A stretch of DNA of 64,000 nucleotides from WTFV01 sp965200895 (GCA_965200895.1 CBDAVM010000001.1:1798001-1862000); one strand, 5' to 3'. Positions 33,762 to 43,252 are shown, counted from the stretch's first letter. Translations and numbers: made by a program. Notes: generated by a model from the sequence alone, not told the origin.

Positions 33762-35459
33762 CTATTCCGCGGGCACCGTCCGCTCGATCCAGTCCGTCAG
33801 GATCTCGGCGATGCGGGGCGTAATCTCGCGGCTTCCCGACGCGGCGGGCTCCGCGTCCGCAGCCGTCGCGGCCAGCAGCAGGTGATTGATGCCATCAAGC
33901 GTGGCGAGTTCCACCGTCGATTCGCGCCGTCCCCGCAGACGCGCGACCCGCTCGAGCAGTTGCGCGTGATAGGGCGGCACGAGTCGGTCGGCGGAGCCCT
34001 GAAGCAGCAGCAGCGGCTGGCGGACGCGCCGCAGTTCCGCCGTCGGCTCGAATGCCAGGAAGCTGCGGAACAGGGGCGTATCCGCCTGTCTGCGCAGCGC
34101 GGCAGGGATCCCGTCCCATCCGCCTTCTCCGAGGACGGCACGATGGATGCGCGTCTGCAGCTCGATGCGTTCCCGACGTTCGCTGCCCGTCGTACCCGTG
34201 CGCCGGAGTTCGTCCCGCTGCTGCTCGAGCACGAAGGTGTCGCCGGCTGTGCCCGGCGTGGCCAGCAATGCCAGCGCCCGGATCCGGTTCTCGCGCCGCG
34301 CCGCCAGCAGTCCGATCCAGCCGCCCTCGCTGTACCCCACCGCAACGATGCGGTCGCGATCCACGTTGTCGAGCCGCTGGACGTAACGCACCATCTCGCG
34401 CACGTCCTGGGCGTAGTCGGCGAGCGTAGCCGATTCGGCTCGCCCACCGCTCTGCCCGGAGCCGCGCTTGTCGTAGCGTGCGACGACGAATCCGCTATCC
34501 GCGAGCGACCAAGCGAGCTGGCGGAAGATTGGCACGCCGGACACGGTCTCGTCCCGATCGACCGAGCCCATGCCGGGTACGAGCACCACCGCGGGCCAGC
34601 GGCCCTCGGGCGGTGGTGCAACGTCCACGGGGGTAATCACTGTGGCGGCGAGACTGAACCCGGCGGCCCGCACCCGCACCCGCTCGCTGCCCGGGTGTGG
34701 CGGATCGGTGGTCAGTCGGGCGGAGACCGACGCGATATCGCGGCGCGCGACCTCCACCGAGGCGTACGGCAGGCTGACTCGCAGCAGGCGGCCGCTCTCG
34801 TCGATCCAGACCTCTGCGGCCGACTGATTCGCATCGGCGAACGTGATGCGATACGTTCGCGCCTCGATGATCCGTTCGGCGGTCTCGATGTGCTGGATTC
34901 CGACCGTGTCGACCCGCGCCGACACGAAACCACGGGGCGGGACGTAGATCGGCAACTCGTCGCCCGGCTCCGACCGTCCCAGCCGCACGGCCAGTGCTTC
35001 GTAGCTGACGAAGGTGGAGTTGGGGAGCAGGATCGACGCCGGATCGATCCGTGCGTCGGTCGTGGTCTGCCGCTCGCCCTCCAGCAGCGTGTTCGCGACC
35101 GCACCCTCCGCGAAGGTGCTCTCGAGGCGGAACGGAACGCCGGCCTGCGAACCTTCGATCGTCAGCCGCCGGGGGCGCCACTCGGCATCGTAGGCCGCTT
35201 CGAAGACGCGTGTGTCGATGGGGATCGGCGCCGTCATCTGGCCGCTCGCCTGCAGGAGCCATCCGTCGTCCGTCCGCTCCACGCGGACGCGCTCGAAGCC
35301 CACCGGCGTCGAGCCTGCAAAGATGTTGAAGAGCGCCTCGCCAGTGGCCGGATCCGCTGGCGGTTGGGCCCGGCCGACGGCCGCCGCGGCGGTGAGGGCG
35401 GCAAGACAGGACAGCGAGCAGATGCTCGTGCGGAGTCGTCGCTGCACGAGAGTCAGCAT
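33762..35459 (-). CDS. Exported alpha/beta hydrolase with N-terminal beta domain
   Basis: A 565-residue exported protein. After a signal peptide (CLAALTAAAAVGRAQ) come about 230 residues of beta-rich sequence not obviously catalytic. The alpha/beta hydrolase domain shows VLVPGMGS, the nucleophile elbow VGYSEGGWIG, the acid in QGSADRLVPP and the His in DGINHLLL. Such enzymes cleave esters or peptides; the substrate is unknown. Only 29 bp separate it from the divergent ygfZ-like gene. Confidence 0.85.
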   Translation of the reverse strand: MLTLVQRRLRTSICSLSCLAALTAAAAVGRAQPPADPATGEALFNIFAGSTPVGFERVRVERTDDGWLLQASGQMTAPIPIDTRVFEAAYDAEWRPRRLTIEGSQAGVPFRLESTFAEGAVANTLLEGERQTTTDARIDPASILLPNSTFVSYEALAVRLGRSEPGDELPIYVPPRGFVSARVDTVGIQHIETAERIIEARTYRITFADANQSAAEVWIDESGRLLRVSLPYASVEVARRDIASVSARLTTDPPHPGSERVRVRAAGFSLAATVITPVDVAPPPEGRWPAVVLVPGMGSVDRDETVSGVPIFRQLAWSLADSGFVVARYDKRGSGQSGGRAESATLADYAQDVREMVRYVQRLDNVDRDRIVAVGYSEGGWIGLLAARRENRIRALALLATPGTAGDTFVLEQQRDELRRTGTTGSERRERIELQTRIHRAVLGEGGWDGIPAALRRQADTPLFRSFLAFEPTAELRRVRQPLLLLQGSADRLVPPYHAQLLERVARLRGRRESTVELATLDGINHLLLAATAADAEPAASGSREITPRIAEILTDWIERTVPAE

Positions 35460-35488
35460 ATCATCGACCTGCCGGTGACGGACCGACC

Positions 35489-36508
35489 ATGAACATCGCC
35501 GACTACCGGACTCTGCGTACCGGCGCGGGCCGTATCGAGCTCGCGGACCGCGGCTGGCTCGCCGTCAGCGGCCGTGACCGGGCCGACTTCCTGCAGGGAC
35601 TGTTGAGCAACGATGTCTCCGCCCTGTCGCCGGGGAGCGGATGCTACGCTGCCTGCCTGACGCCGCAGGGACGCATGACGGCCGACATGTACGTCTTCGC
35701 GGACCACGATCGCCTGTTGCTGGACGTCGCCGGCAGCGTGGCGGAGCGGCTTCGGGAACGGTTCGATGATCTGGTCTTCACCGAGGACGTACGAATCGAG
35801 AACCGGACGGCGGAATCGGTGGCGTACGGGGTGCACGGACCGGGTGCCCACGCGGTGGCGGGCGCCCTGACTGGCGCAACGGGCCGCATGGCGGTTTGCG
35901 AGCACCGCCCCTTCGACCTGGAGACGGGCCCCGGTCTGGTGGCGCGGACCGACGACCTGGGCGTCGAGGGATATCGCGTCCTGGTGGATCGGCCGGGCGT
36001 GGAGGCGCTGGAACGCGCCCTCGCGGCGGCCGGTGCCGTTGCCGTCGGGGCGGCGGCCGCCGAAGCGGTTCGCGTCGAATCGGGCCGGCCCGTGTTTCCG
36101 ACCGACATGGACGGCAACACGATTCCGCTGGAAGCGGGGATCACCGACCGGGCCATCAGCTTCGACAAGGGATGCTACGTGGGGCAGGAGGTGATCATCC
36201 GTGTCCTGCACCGCGGCCGGGGGCGGGTCGCGCGCCGACTCGTGGGCCTGATCGTCGACAGGTCCGTGGACGCTGACGCGCCGCTGCCGTCCCGCGGCGC
36301 GGCGATCTTCGACGGCGAGGAGGAGGTCGGGCACGTGACGAGCGCGGTGCGCTCGCCCGCGCTCGGCGCGTCAATCGCGCTCGGCTTCGTTCGCCGGGAG
36401 CTGGCCGAGGCTGCGGCCGCGCGCGTCGATGTCTCGGTCGGTGCGCACCGCGTGCCCGCCGTCGTCACCGCCCTCCCTTTCGTGCCGCCGGACGGTTCCG
36501 GCGTGTGA
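35489..36508 (+). CDS. ygfZ: Folate-binding YgfZ/GcvT-like protein
   Basis: A 339-residue GcvT-fold protein that helps build or repair Fe-S enzymes with folate. The family signature FDKGCYVGQEVIIRV holds KGCYxGQE with its Cys near 228. Domain one starts with GWLAVSGRDRADFLQGLLSN, another conserved piece. Its stop is 12 nt before the PduO-type gene, so they may share a message. Confidence 0.88.
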   Translation: MNIADYRTLRTGAGRIELADRGWLAVSGRDRADFLQGLLSNDVSALSPGSGCYAACLTPQGRMTADMYVFADHDRLLLDVAGSVAERLRERFDDLVFTEDVRIENRTAESVAYGVHGPGAHAVAGALTGATGRMAVCEHRPFDLETGPGLVARTDDLGVEGYRVLVDRPGVEALERALAAAGAVAVGAAAAEAVRVESGRPVFPTDMDGNTIPLEAGITDRAISFDKGCYVGQEVIIRVLHRGRGRVARRLVGLIVDRSVDADAPLPSRGAAIFDGEEEVGHVTSAVRSPALGASIALGFVRRELAEAAAARVDVSVGAHRVPAVVTALPFVPPDGSGV

Positions 36509-36520
36509 CAATCGCTGGCC

Positions 36521-37060
36521 ATGCGTCTCTACACCGGAATCGGCGACCGCGGCACGACGGCGCTGTTCGACGGCACCACGGTGCCGAAGGACGATCCGCG
36601 CGTCGCCGTGTACGGGGACGTCGACGAGCTGAACGCGACGGTCGGCGTCGCCCGCGCGGCCGGGTTGCCGGACGATCTCGACGAGATGCTCGTGGCCGTG
36701 CAGCGTGATCTGTTCGCCATCGGGGCGCGTCTCGCCGACCCGCGGTCGCGCATCTCGGCCCGCGTGACCAAGGCGCAGATCGGCAGGACCGACGTCGAGC
36801 GTCTGGAGGGCTGGATCGACCGCGTCGACGAGGCGCTGCCGCCGCTCCACAGCTTCATTCTGCCCGGGGGCAGTACGGCCGGCGCGGCCCTGCACCAGGC
36901 CCGCGCCGTCTGCCGCCGCGCCGAGCGACGGATCGTCGGCCTCGGACGCGACGCGGTGGAGCCCGAACTGCTGCGGTACGTCAACCGGCTCTCCGACCTG
37001 CTGTTCGCCCTCGCGCGCGCGGTCAACCACCGATCCGGCGCAGCCGAAATCGAGTGGTGA
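36521..37060 (+). CDS. PduO-type cob(I)alamin adenosyltransferase
   Basis: It makes adenosylcobalamin from corrinoid and ATP. The 179-residue trimer-type enzyme shows TGIGDRGTTALFDG at 5-18 for ATP, DVDELNATVGVAR at 39-51 and RAERRIVGLG with later NRLSDLLFALAR for the cobalamin side. ATG 36521 lies 12 nt after the ygfZ-like stop. No cobalamin riboswitch is seen upstream, and no other B12 gene is near. Confidence 0.92.
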   Translation: MRLYTGIGDRGTTALFDGTTVPKDDPRVAVYGDVDELNATVGVARAAGLPDDLDEMLVAVQRDLFAIGARLADPRSRISARVTKAQIGRTDVERLEGWIDRVDEALPPLHSFILPGGSTAGAALHQARAVCRRAERRIVGLGRDAVEPELLRYVNRLSDLLFALARAVNHRSGAAEIEW

Positions 37061-37094
37061 CGGCGCCGGCAGCGAGGCGCCGTCCAGTCCGGCG

Positions 37095-37574
37095 CTACTC
37101 GAGAATGCGCTTGACGGCGTCGAAGATGCTGCGGGCGAGTTCCTGCGAGATCTGCTCGCGGATGGCGCCGCAGGGCACGATGACGGCGTCGTGCTCGGTG
37201 TCGATGGCGACGTCCCAGCGGTCGCGGGCAAGTCCCTCCGGCCGCTGCCCGATCAGCTCGCTCGACATCGTGGCCGCAGCCTGGTGCCCGGGTCTGGCCG
37301 CGACGGCGATGGGGGCGCCGTTGATGAGGACACGGGCGGCCCGAATCGTCGTCTTGGGGATCGGCCGGTCGTCCAGGTAGAAGGACTCCGCATCCTCGGT
37401 GAAGAAGACGAGGCCTTCGTCCGACGGAATCTCGGCGAGGACCGTGCGTCCACCGGCTGCGATCGCTTCACGCTCGTCGCGACGCCGGCGCCGATCGCGG
37501 GTCAGTGTCGTCGCGAGCCGCAGGGCGAAGAAAACCAGCAGGACGGCGATCACGAGCGCCACGACGTCACGCAT
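37095..37574 (-). CDS. Membrane-anchored protein of unknown function
   Basis: A 159-residue protein with one N-terminal helix (VVALVIAVLLVFFALRLATTL), a basic linker and a soluble part I do not recognise (AEIPSDEGLVFFTEDAESF, ATMSSELIGQRPEG). ATG 37574 follows a TACCAT box by 6 nt. It stands alone, convergent with the PduO-type gene. No function can be assigned. Confidence 0.75.
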   Translation of the reverse strand: MRDVVALVIAVLLVFFALRLATTLTRDRRRRRDEREAIAAGGRTVLAEIPSDEGLVFFTEDAESFYLDDRPIPKTTIRAARVLINGAPIAVAARPGHQAAATMSSELIGQRPEGLARDRWDVAIDTEHDAVIVPCGAIREQISQELARSIFDAVKRILE

Positions 37575-37580
37575 GCGTCC

Positions 37581-37586
37581 ATGGTA
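37581..37586 (-). promoter_or_regulatory. -10 box of the membrane-anchored protein, leaderless start
   Basis: TACCAT lies 6 nt before ATG 37574 on the minus strand. Confidence 0.45.
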
Positions 37587-37734
37587 ACGCCTGCCGGGGG
37601 CGTCACGCCGCCCGTCGGCGACCCGTTGCCGGGTTCCGCCGGTCCCTTCGGCCGCCACGCGCCCCCGGCGACTGGCCCCCGGCCGGCCCGGCCGGGTACG
37701 ATCGGGACCGGCTGTCACGCGCCGGGGACGAAAC

Positions 37735-38982
37735 ATGGATTCGGTCATCGTCCACTATCAGGAGATCGCGCTCAAGGGGCGCAACCGGCCCTGGTTCATC
37801 GACCGCCTCGCCGGCAGCCTGCGGGATGCGACGGCGGACCTCGACGTCACGCATGTGCGTCCGCTCATGGGACGGATCCAGATGACGCTCGGTCCGGCGG
37901 CCGAGTGGGGGACGGTGCGCGAGCGTCTCGGTCGGGTCTTCGGGGTGGCGAACTTCGCACGCGCCCGGACCGCGGGACGGGACGTCGACGAGCTCGCCGG
38001 CGTGATTCTCAGGCATCTCGAAGAGCCCGGTGCCGCGCATCGCGTGGCGAGCTTCCGGGTCCGGGCCACCCGCGCGGACAAGACCTACCCGCTGACGTCA
38101 CCGCAGGTCGAGCGCGAGGTCGGCGGCAGAATCCGGGCGGCGACCGGCTGGCGGGTCGACCTCGGGTCTCCGGACCTTGCGATCAGCGTCGAGATTCTGC
38201 CGGACCGTGTCTTCTACGCGCTGGGCAGGGAACCGGGTCCGGGCGGGCTGCCAACCGGCACGAGCGGCCCCGTGCTGTGTCTGCTGTCCGGCGGCATCGA
38301 CTCGCCGGTCGCCGCCTTCCGGCTGATGAAGCGGGGGTGCCGGGTGCGGTTCGTCCACTTCCATGCGTACCCGATCCTCTCGCGGGCGTCGCTCGACAAG
38401 ACGCGCGAGGTCGTCGACCTGCTGACCCGTCACCAGTTGCGCTCGCGGTTGTATGCGGTCCGCTTCGGCGAGATCCAGCGGACGATCGTGCTCTCGGCGC
38501 CGCCCCCGTTGCGGGTGGTGCTGTACCGCCGGATGATGATGCGCATCGCCGAGCGCCTGGCCGGCGTCTGCGGCGCCGGGGCGCTCGTCACCGGTGAGTC
38601 GGTGGGGCAGGTGGCGTCGCAGACCATCGAGAATCTGGCCGTGATCAACGAGGTGGTCAGCCTGCCGGTGCTGCGGCCGCTGATCGGCTCCGACAAGGAC
38701 GAGATTACGCAGGAGGCGCGCCGCCTCGGCACGTATCCGATCTCGATCGTGCCCGACCAGGACTGCTGCACGCTGTTCGTGCCGCGCCGGCCGGCGACCC
38801 GGGCGAAGCCTGCGGAAGTCGAGCGCGCCGAGCGGGATCTGCCGGTCGCCGAGCTGGTCGACAGGGCCGTGGCGGGCATCCACCGGCAGGACTTCGTGTT
38901 CCCCCCGCCGGTCGCCGCCGGGCTCGCGTCGGACCCCGGCCGTGGCGTCGACGCCGCGAACTCGCCCGACCGGCTCCCGTGA
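37735..38982 (+). CDS. thiI: tRNA 4-thiouridine synthase ThiI
   Basis: It adds sulfur to tRNA U8 and may feed thiamine thiazole synthesis. The 415-residue protein has the N-terminal ferredoxin-like/THUMP part (HYQEIALKGRNRPWF, RVRATRADKTYPLTSPQVER), the PP-loop LLSGGIDSPVAAFRLM near 180-195 and the late Cys pair DQDCCTLFVP near 341-350. The E. coli C-terminal rhodanese domain is missing, as in many ThiI; a separate rhodanese lies at 41504. GGGGA precedes ATG 37735. Confidence 0.93.
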   Translation: MDSVIVHYQEIALKGRNRPWFIDRLAGSLRDATADLDVTHVRPLMGRIQMTLGPAAEWGTVRERLGRVFGVANFARARTAGRDVDELAGVILRHLEEPGAAHRVASFRVRATRADKTYPLTSPQVEREVGGRIRAATGWRVDLGSPDLAISVEILPDRVFYALGREPGPGGLPTGTSGPVLCLLSGGIDSPVAAFRLMKRGCRVRFVHFHAYPILSRASLDKTREVVDLLTRHQLRSRLYAVRFGEIQRTIVLSAPPPLRVVLYRRMMMRIAERLAGVCGAGALVTGESVGQVASQTIENLAVINEVVSLPVLRPLIGSDKDEITQEARRLGTYPISIVPDQDCCTLFVPRRPATRAKPAEVERAERDLPVAELVDRAVAGIHRQDFVFPPPVAAGLASDPGRGVDAANSPDRLP

Positions 38983-39105
38983 CGGGTCGGCCGGCGCCGG
39001 CGCCGGTTCTGCGCCTTGCCGTCCGGCCCTGATCCCCGACGTCGGTAATCCGGCCCATCCACTCGGGAGGGCGCCGGTCCGGAGTGGGCGACGGCCTTCC
39101 CGGCG

Positions 39106-39645
39106 TCAGATCAGGTCAGGATGGAGCAGTCCCCGTCGGTGATCACGCAGCGCATCACGGGTACTCCGAAAGGCCAGCTCGGTCCACGGGACGTTGTCCG
39201 GGGCGAACCAGGCCGCGTCGAGCGACTCGTCGGCTGCGGCCAGCGTGCCGCCCACCACCGACGCCTTGTAGACAATCACGATCGGCGCCACGCCGGCGTA
39301 GGCGTAGATGTTGATGAGCCCGTCGAGCCGGATGGCAAGGCTCGCCTCTTCGCGCGCCTCGCGAACGGCGGCGACGATCGGCGCCTCTCCCCGGTCGACG
39401 TAACCGCCCGGAAAGACCCACTTGCCGTAGCCGGGCTCGATGGCGCGGCGCACGAGTGCGATGTCGCCGTGCGCGCCGGTGATCACGGTCCCGACCGCGA
39501 CCTTCGGATCGAGGTAGACGACGTGTCCGCAACGCGTGCAGACGGGTCGTTCCGGCTCTCCTTCCTTGACGGTCCGCGGTGCGAGGGGGCCGCCGCAGGA
39601 CGAGCAGAAACGGACGGCGGCATCGTGGTCATGCGGGTGGTTCAC
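39106..39645 (-). CDS. NUDIX hydrolase with zinc ribbon
   Basis: A 179-residue NudC-like hydrolase. The zinc ribbon CSSCG...CTRCG is near 14-39 and the NUDIX box GGYVDRGEAPIVAAVREAR...EEAS is near 85-110, with Ser in place of the usual Gly at the end. It cleaves a nucleoside diphosphate compound; NADH or ADP-ribose types are possible. GTG 39645 is chosen because TATATT lies 6 nt before it; an ATG at 39675 would overlap the divergent def start. It shares a promoter region with def. Confidence 0.85.
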   Translation of the reverse strand: MNHPHDHDAAVRFCSSCGGPLAPRTVKEGEPERPVCTRCGHVVYLDPKVAVGTVITGAHGDIALVRRAIEPGYGKWVFPGGYVDRGEAPIVAAVREAREEASLAIRLDGLINIYAYAGVAPIVIVYKASVVGGTLAAADESLDAAWFAPDNVPWTELAFRSTRDALRDHRRGLLHPDLI

Positions 39646-39651
39646 CCGGCG

Positions 39652-39659
39652 AATATAAT
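39652..39659. promoter_or_regulatory. Bidirectional overlapping -10 boxes for def and the NUDIX gene
   Basis: On the plus strand TATAAT at 39654-39659 stands 8 nt before def ATG 39668. On the minus strand TATATT at 39657-39652 stands 6 nt before the NUDIX GTG 39645. The two hexamers overlap by four bases, so polymerases starting each way should compete. Confidence 0.55.
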
Positions 39660-39667
39660 GTGACTTG

Positions 39668-40201
39668 ATGTCCATCCTGAAGGTGGCGCGGATGGGGAAC
39701 CCGGTGCTCCGCCGCCCCACGCCGCCTCTCGACCCGGCCGACATCGGCTCCGCGGCCGTTCAGCAGCTCATCGACGACATGTTCGCGACGATGACCGAGC
39801 ACGCCGGCATCGGACTCGCCGCGCCGCAGGTGCACGAGAGCCTGCGCCTCTTCGTCGCCGGCGTGGACGATCCGGACGGCGGTCTGCCGCCGGTCGTGAT
39901 GATCAACCCCGAGATCGAAAGCCTCGGGCCGGCCGAGGAGGAGGACTGGGAAGGGTGCCTGAGCATCCCGGACCTCCGGGGCCGCGTCCCGCGCCCGGTG
40001 GACATCCGGGTGCGGTCGCTCGATCGGCACGGCATGCCGCAGCGCATGACCGCCAGGGGATTCGCCGCTCGCGTGATCCAGCACGAGACGGACCACCTCG
40101 ACGGCGTGTTGTTTCTCGACCGCATGCGCTCGTTCGACAGCCTGACCTTCCTCACCGAGTACGATCGCTACTGGCACAAGGACGGCGAGTCCGGCGGGTG
40201 A
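39668..40201 (+). CDS. def: Peptide deformylase
   Basis: It removes the formyl group from new proteins. The 177-residue metalloenzyme has all three motifs: GIGLAAPQ at 47-54, EGCLSIP at 95-101 (Cys ligand) and QHETDHLDG at 138-146 (two His and the catalytic Glu). ATG 39668 lies 8 nt after TATAAT, so the message may start with the gene; a TTG at 39665 is also in frame. Formyltransferase is not beside it. Confidence 0.94.
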   Translation: MSILKVARMGNPVLRRPTPPLDPADIGSAAVQQLIDDMFATMTEHAGIGLAAPQVHESLRLFVAGVDDPDGGLPPVVMINPEIESLGPAEEEDWEGCLSIPDLRGRVPRPVDIRVRSLDRHGMPQRMTARGFAARVIQHETDHLDGVLFLDRMRSFDSLTFLTEYDRYWHKDGESGG

Positions 40202-40227
40202 TTCGCGCGAGCGTCGAGTGCACGCAG

Positions 40228-40233
40228 TATGAT
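40228..40233 (+). promoter_or_regulatory. -10 box of the thioesterase gene, leaderless start
   Basis: TATGAT lies 7 nt before GTG 40241. The in-frame ATG at 40229 falls inside the box and is unlikely as start. Confidence 0.45.
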
Positions 40234-40240
40234 AGGCTGC

Positions 40241-40669
40241 GTGACTTCGGCCTTCACCCACCGCATGGAAGTGCGCTTCCGCGACTGCGACGCGATGGGG
40301 CACGTCAACAACGCCGTCTACTTCACCTACTTCGAGCAGGCGCGGGCCGTGATGGCGGAGACGCTCGGACTGCGCCGCGAGCTGGCCCGGGCCGGGCTCG
40401 GGGTCATTCTGGCGCATGCGTCCTGCGACTACCGGGCGCAGGTCGTATTCGGCGACCAGATCGAGGTCGGCGTGCGCGTGGTGGCTCTCGGACGCACCAG
40501 CTTCACGTCCGAGTTCGAGGCGCGGCGCGTGCGGGACGACGCCGTCGCGGCGGTCGGCAGGGTCGTGCAGGCGGTGTTCGACTACGACGCCGACAGGACC
40601 ACGCCCATCCCGGACGGTCTCCGCGCGAAGCTCGAGGCGCTGATGACCGGGTCGGTCGTCGCCACGTGA
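40241..40669 (+). CDS. Acyl-CoA thioesterase, hotdog fold
   Basis: A 142-residue YbgC/FadM-like thioesterase. VRFRDCDAMGHVNNAVYFTY near 11-30 holds the Asp of the active site, and YFEQARAVMAETL follows as usual. GTG 40241 is preferred because of the TATGAT box 7 nt before it. Its TGA overlaps the next gene's GTG (40666-40669), coupling it to an MBL hydrolase. Confidence 0.88.
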   Translation: MTSAFTHRMEVRFRDCDAMGHVNNAVYFTYFEQARAVMAETLGLRRELARAGLGVILAHASCDYRAQVVFGDQIEVGVRVVALGRTSFTSEFEARRVRDDAVAAVGRVVQAVFDYDADRTTPIPDGLRAKLEALMTGSVVAT

Positions 40670-41460
40670 GGATCACCCTGACCCGGGGGTTCAATCCGGG
40701 CCCGTACACCGGGGCCGGCAACAACACGTATCTGCTCTCGGGTCGCGATCCGACCCTGATCGACGCCGCCACCGGCGAGCCGCGCCACTTGGCCGCGCTC
40801 GATCGGGCGCTCGGCGGTGCGGGGCTCGCGCGGGTGCTGGTGACCCACGCCCATCCCGATCACGCGTCCGGAGCGCCCGTTCTGGCCTCCCGCTGGACCG
40901 GCGCGCGGTTCTTCAAGATGCCCTGGCCGGAGCGCGACCGCGAGTACCGCGTCGACTGGAGGCCGCTGGCCGACGGCGAGCTGGTGGCCGCGGGTGCGCG
41001 GCAGCTTCGGGTGCTGCATACTCCCGGCCACGCGCCGGATCATGTCTGCTTCTTCGACGAGGCCGACGGCACGCTCTTCTGCGGCGATCTGTTGATCCAG
41101 GGCGGCACGGTGGTGGTTCCCGCCAGCTATGGGGGCAACCTGACGGATTACCTCGCGTCGCTGGCGCGCATACGCGCGCTGAAGCCGGCGCGCGTACTGC
41201 CGGCGCACGGACCCGAAATCGACGACGCGGCTGGGCTGATCGATCGATACGTCGCCCACCGGGGCCGCCGCGACGACGAGATCCTGTCGGCGTTGCGCCG
41301 GGGTCACACGACGCGGGCGGCGATCGTCGGGGTGGTCTATCCGGATCTCGCTCCCGAGCTCCGGCGAGCAGCGGGCGAGAGCGTGCTCGCGCACCTGCAG
41401 AAGCTGGCGGCGGAGGGGGCCGTCCGACGGCGCCGGGAAGACGCCTGGGAGCCGGCCTGA
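40666..41460 (+). CDS. MBL-fold metallohydrolase (LACTB2-like)
   Basis: A 264-residue metallo-beta-lactamase-fold enzyme. HAHPDH at 61-66 binds zinc, HTPGHAPDH and FCGDLLI carry the later His and Asp, and PAHGPEI completes the site. The C-terminal helices after 190 resemble the winged-helix tail of LACTB2. GTG 40666 overlaps the thioesterase stop by 4 bp. The two may act on related thioester or RNA substrates, which is only a guess. Confidence 0.88.
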   Translation: MRITLTRGFNPGPYTGAGNNTYLLSGRDPTLIDAATGEPRHLAALDRALGGAGLARVLVTHAHPDHASGAPVLASRWTGARFFKMPWPERDREYRVDWRPLADGELVAAGARQLRVLHTPGHAPDHVCFFDEADGTLFCGDLLIQGGTVVVPASYGGNLTDYLASLARIRALKPARVLPAHGPEIDDAAGLIDRYVAHRGRRDDEILSALRRGHTTRAAIVGVVYPDLAPELRRAAGESVLAHLQKLAAEGAVRRRREDAWEPA

Positions 41461-41503
41461 GCCCGGGATGCGGGGGGGCGCGAGACATGGCAGGAGCACC
41501 ACC

Positions 41504-42379
41504 ATGGAGAATCCGAAGGGTTACGCGAACCCGGAACTGTTGATCGGACCGTCGGAGCTGGCTGAGCGCGTGGGTCGTCATCCGGCGGAGGCGCCGGGAC
41601 CGGCGTCCGGGGCTGCGGGCGAGGTGCCGGTCCTGCTGGACCTGCGGCCGGCCGAGGCGTTCGCCGCCGGCCACATCCCCGGCGCCGCGCATCTCGATCT
41701 CTTCGGTCTGAGCCTGATCGACACCGATCCCGCCCCGCTCGCGGCGTTCCTGTGGATGATCGCCCACCTGCTCACGTCGCGCGGCGTCGAGGCCAGGCGT
41801 CCCGCGGTGGTCTACGACGAGCAGTCGGGAATCCGCGCCGCCCGCGCCTTCTGGTTTCTCGAGTACTTCGGCCATCCCGATGCGCGGCTCCTCGACGGCG
41901 GCTTCCGGGCCTGGGAGCGGGCGGGGCTGCCGGCCACCCGGAGCGCGGCGCCGCCGACGCGCGGGATCTGGGAGGTCGGCCGCGGCGAGACGCGTCTCGC
42001 GACCTGGCGGCAGGTCCGCGAGCGCCTGCATCGTGCGGACGTCACGATTCTCGACGCCCGCAGCGACGACGAATACTGCGGCGCCAACGTGCGCGCCAAA
42101 CGCGGCGGGGCCATCCCGGGCGCCGTTCACATCGAGTGGACGCGCAACCTCGACGAGGCCGGCGCGTTCAGGCCTGCCGCCGAGCTGCGGGAGATGTACG
42201 AGGCGGCCGGCGTCACCCCCGACAAGGAGGTCGTCTCCTACTGTCAGGGCGGCTACCGCGCGGCGCACAGCTATGTCGCGCTGCGGCTGCTCGGCTATCC
42301 GCGTGTGCGCAACTACATCGGATCGTGGAAGGAATGGGGCGACCGCGAGGACCTGCCGATGGAGACTCCCGGGGGCTGA
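41504..42379 (+). CDS. Two-domain rhodanese sulfurtransferase
   Basis: A 291-residue protein with two rhodanese domains. The first (VLLDLRPAEAFAAGHIPGA) has no Cys at its active-site loop (VVYDEQSGIRA). The second has the active Cys near 247 in SYCQGGYRAAHS, with ILDARSDDEYCG as its CDC25-like start. It moves sulfur from thiosulfate or 3-mercaptopyruvate to an acceptor. AGGAG precedes ATG 41504. Confidence 0.9.
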   Translation: MENPKGYANPELLIGPSELAERVGRHPAEAPGPASGAAGEVPVLLDLRPAEAFAAGHIPGAAHLDLFGLSLIDTDPAPLAAFLWMIAHLLTSRGVEARRPAVVYDEQSGIRAARAFWFLEYFGHPDARLLDGGFRAWERAGLPATRSAAPPTRGIWEVGRGETRLATWRQVRERLHRADVTILDARSDDEYCGANVRAKRGGAIPGAVHIEWTRNLDEAGAFRPAAELREMYEAAGVTPDKEVVSYCQGGYRAAHSYVALRLLGYPRVRNYIGSWKEWGDREDLPMETPGG

Positions 42380-42481
42380 CGCGGCGACGGAAGGGTCTCC
42401 GGTCCGGCGTGGCTCCTGGCGCGAAACCGACTGCATGCGGCGGGGGCGGGACCCGCGCGGTCCCGCCCCGATCCGGTCCGG

Positions 42482-43178
42482 CTACCAGAGGTAGCGGGCC
42501 GAGAAGACCATGGTGCGCGGCGGGCGGGCGGAGATCACCTGCCCGAAGCGCGAGTCCACTTGGTTGCCGGCCTCGTCGAACTGCGCGTTCAGGTCGACGT
42601 TGAGGAACTGCACCTGGTTGAACAGGTTGTAGATCTCCCAGCCGAGCTCGAAGAACCGTCCGTCGCCGACCGGCATCCGCTTGCCGAGGCGCAGGCCGGT
42701 GTCGTAGAAGCCGGGCAGGCGCAGGTCGTCCTTGCGCACGTTGCCCACCTCGCCCTGCGCGGGACGGCTGAAGCAGTCGGTGTTGAACCAGCGGTCGATC
42801 GTGCCGCCGCCGGCCGACAGGTCGCAGCTCCGGTCGATGTTGGCCGGCACCACCATGTCGATCCACGCCAACCCGTCCGGGTTCTGCGAGCGGCGCATCA
42901 GGTCCCCGCCGCCCAGGATGTCCTGGTTGTCGGTGGTGCTGAAGCTGACGGTGGCCGGTGCGCCGCTGACGAACTGCGTGATGCCGGAGAGCACCCAGTC
43001 GTTCAGCAGGAAACCGACCGCGCCGCCGGGATCCGGCAGGTCCCACGTGTAGTTGATGGTCAGCAGGTGTGTCCGGTCGAAGTCCGACAGGCCCCAGGAC
43101 CAGGTGTCGCGGTCCTCGTACTTCGGCACCCGCGAGCGGGCGCCGTAGAGGATGTCGGCCGACGTGTGGTCCAGCGAC
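42482..43178 (-). pseudogene. C-terminal piece of the IS-split TonB receptor
   Basis: It codes the last part of an Oar-like receptor barrel (HTSADILYGARSRVPKYED, LTINYTWDLPDPG, ELGWEIYNLFNQVQFLN) and ends VFSARYLW, with a terminal aromatic residue typical of outer-membrane barrels. It has no start of its own. Joined to 45600-48458 after removing one target duplication it gives 3,546 bp, exactly 1,182 codons. Confidence 0.93.
43169..43178. repeat. Target-site duplication, left side of IS copy 2
   Basis: GTCCAGCGAC directly before the left IS terminus, repeated at 45600-45609. An extra G on each side makes 11 bp possible. Confidence 0.9.
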
Positions 43179-43252
43179 CTAGCGCTACATCACGGTTGAC
43201 TCAGGAACGGTCCGGCGTTGGTCGCCCGGTCTACGTCGATTCGGGTTGCGGT

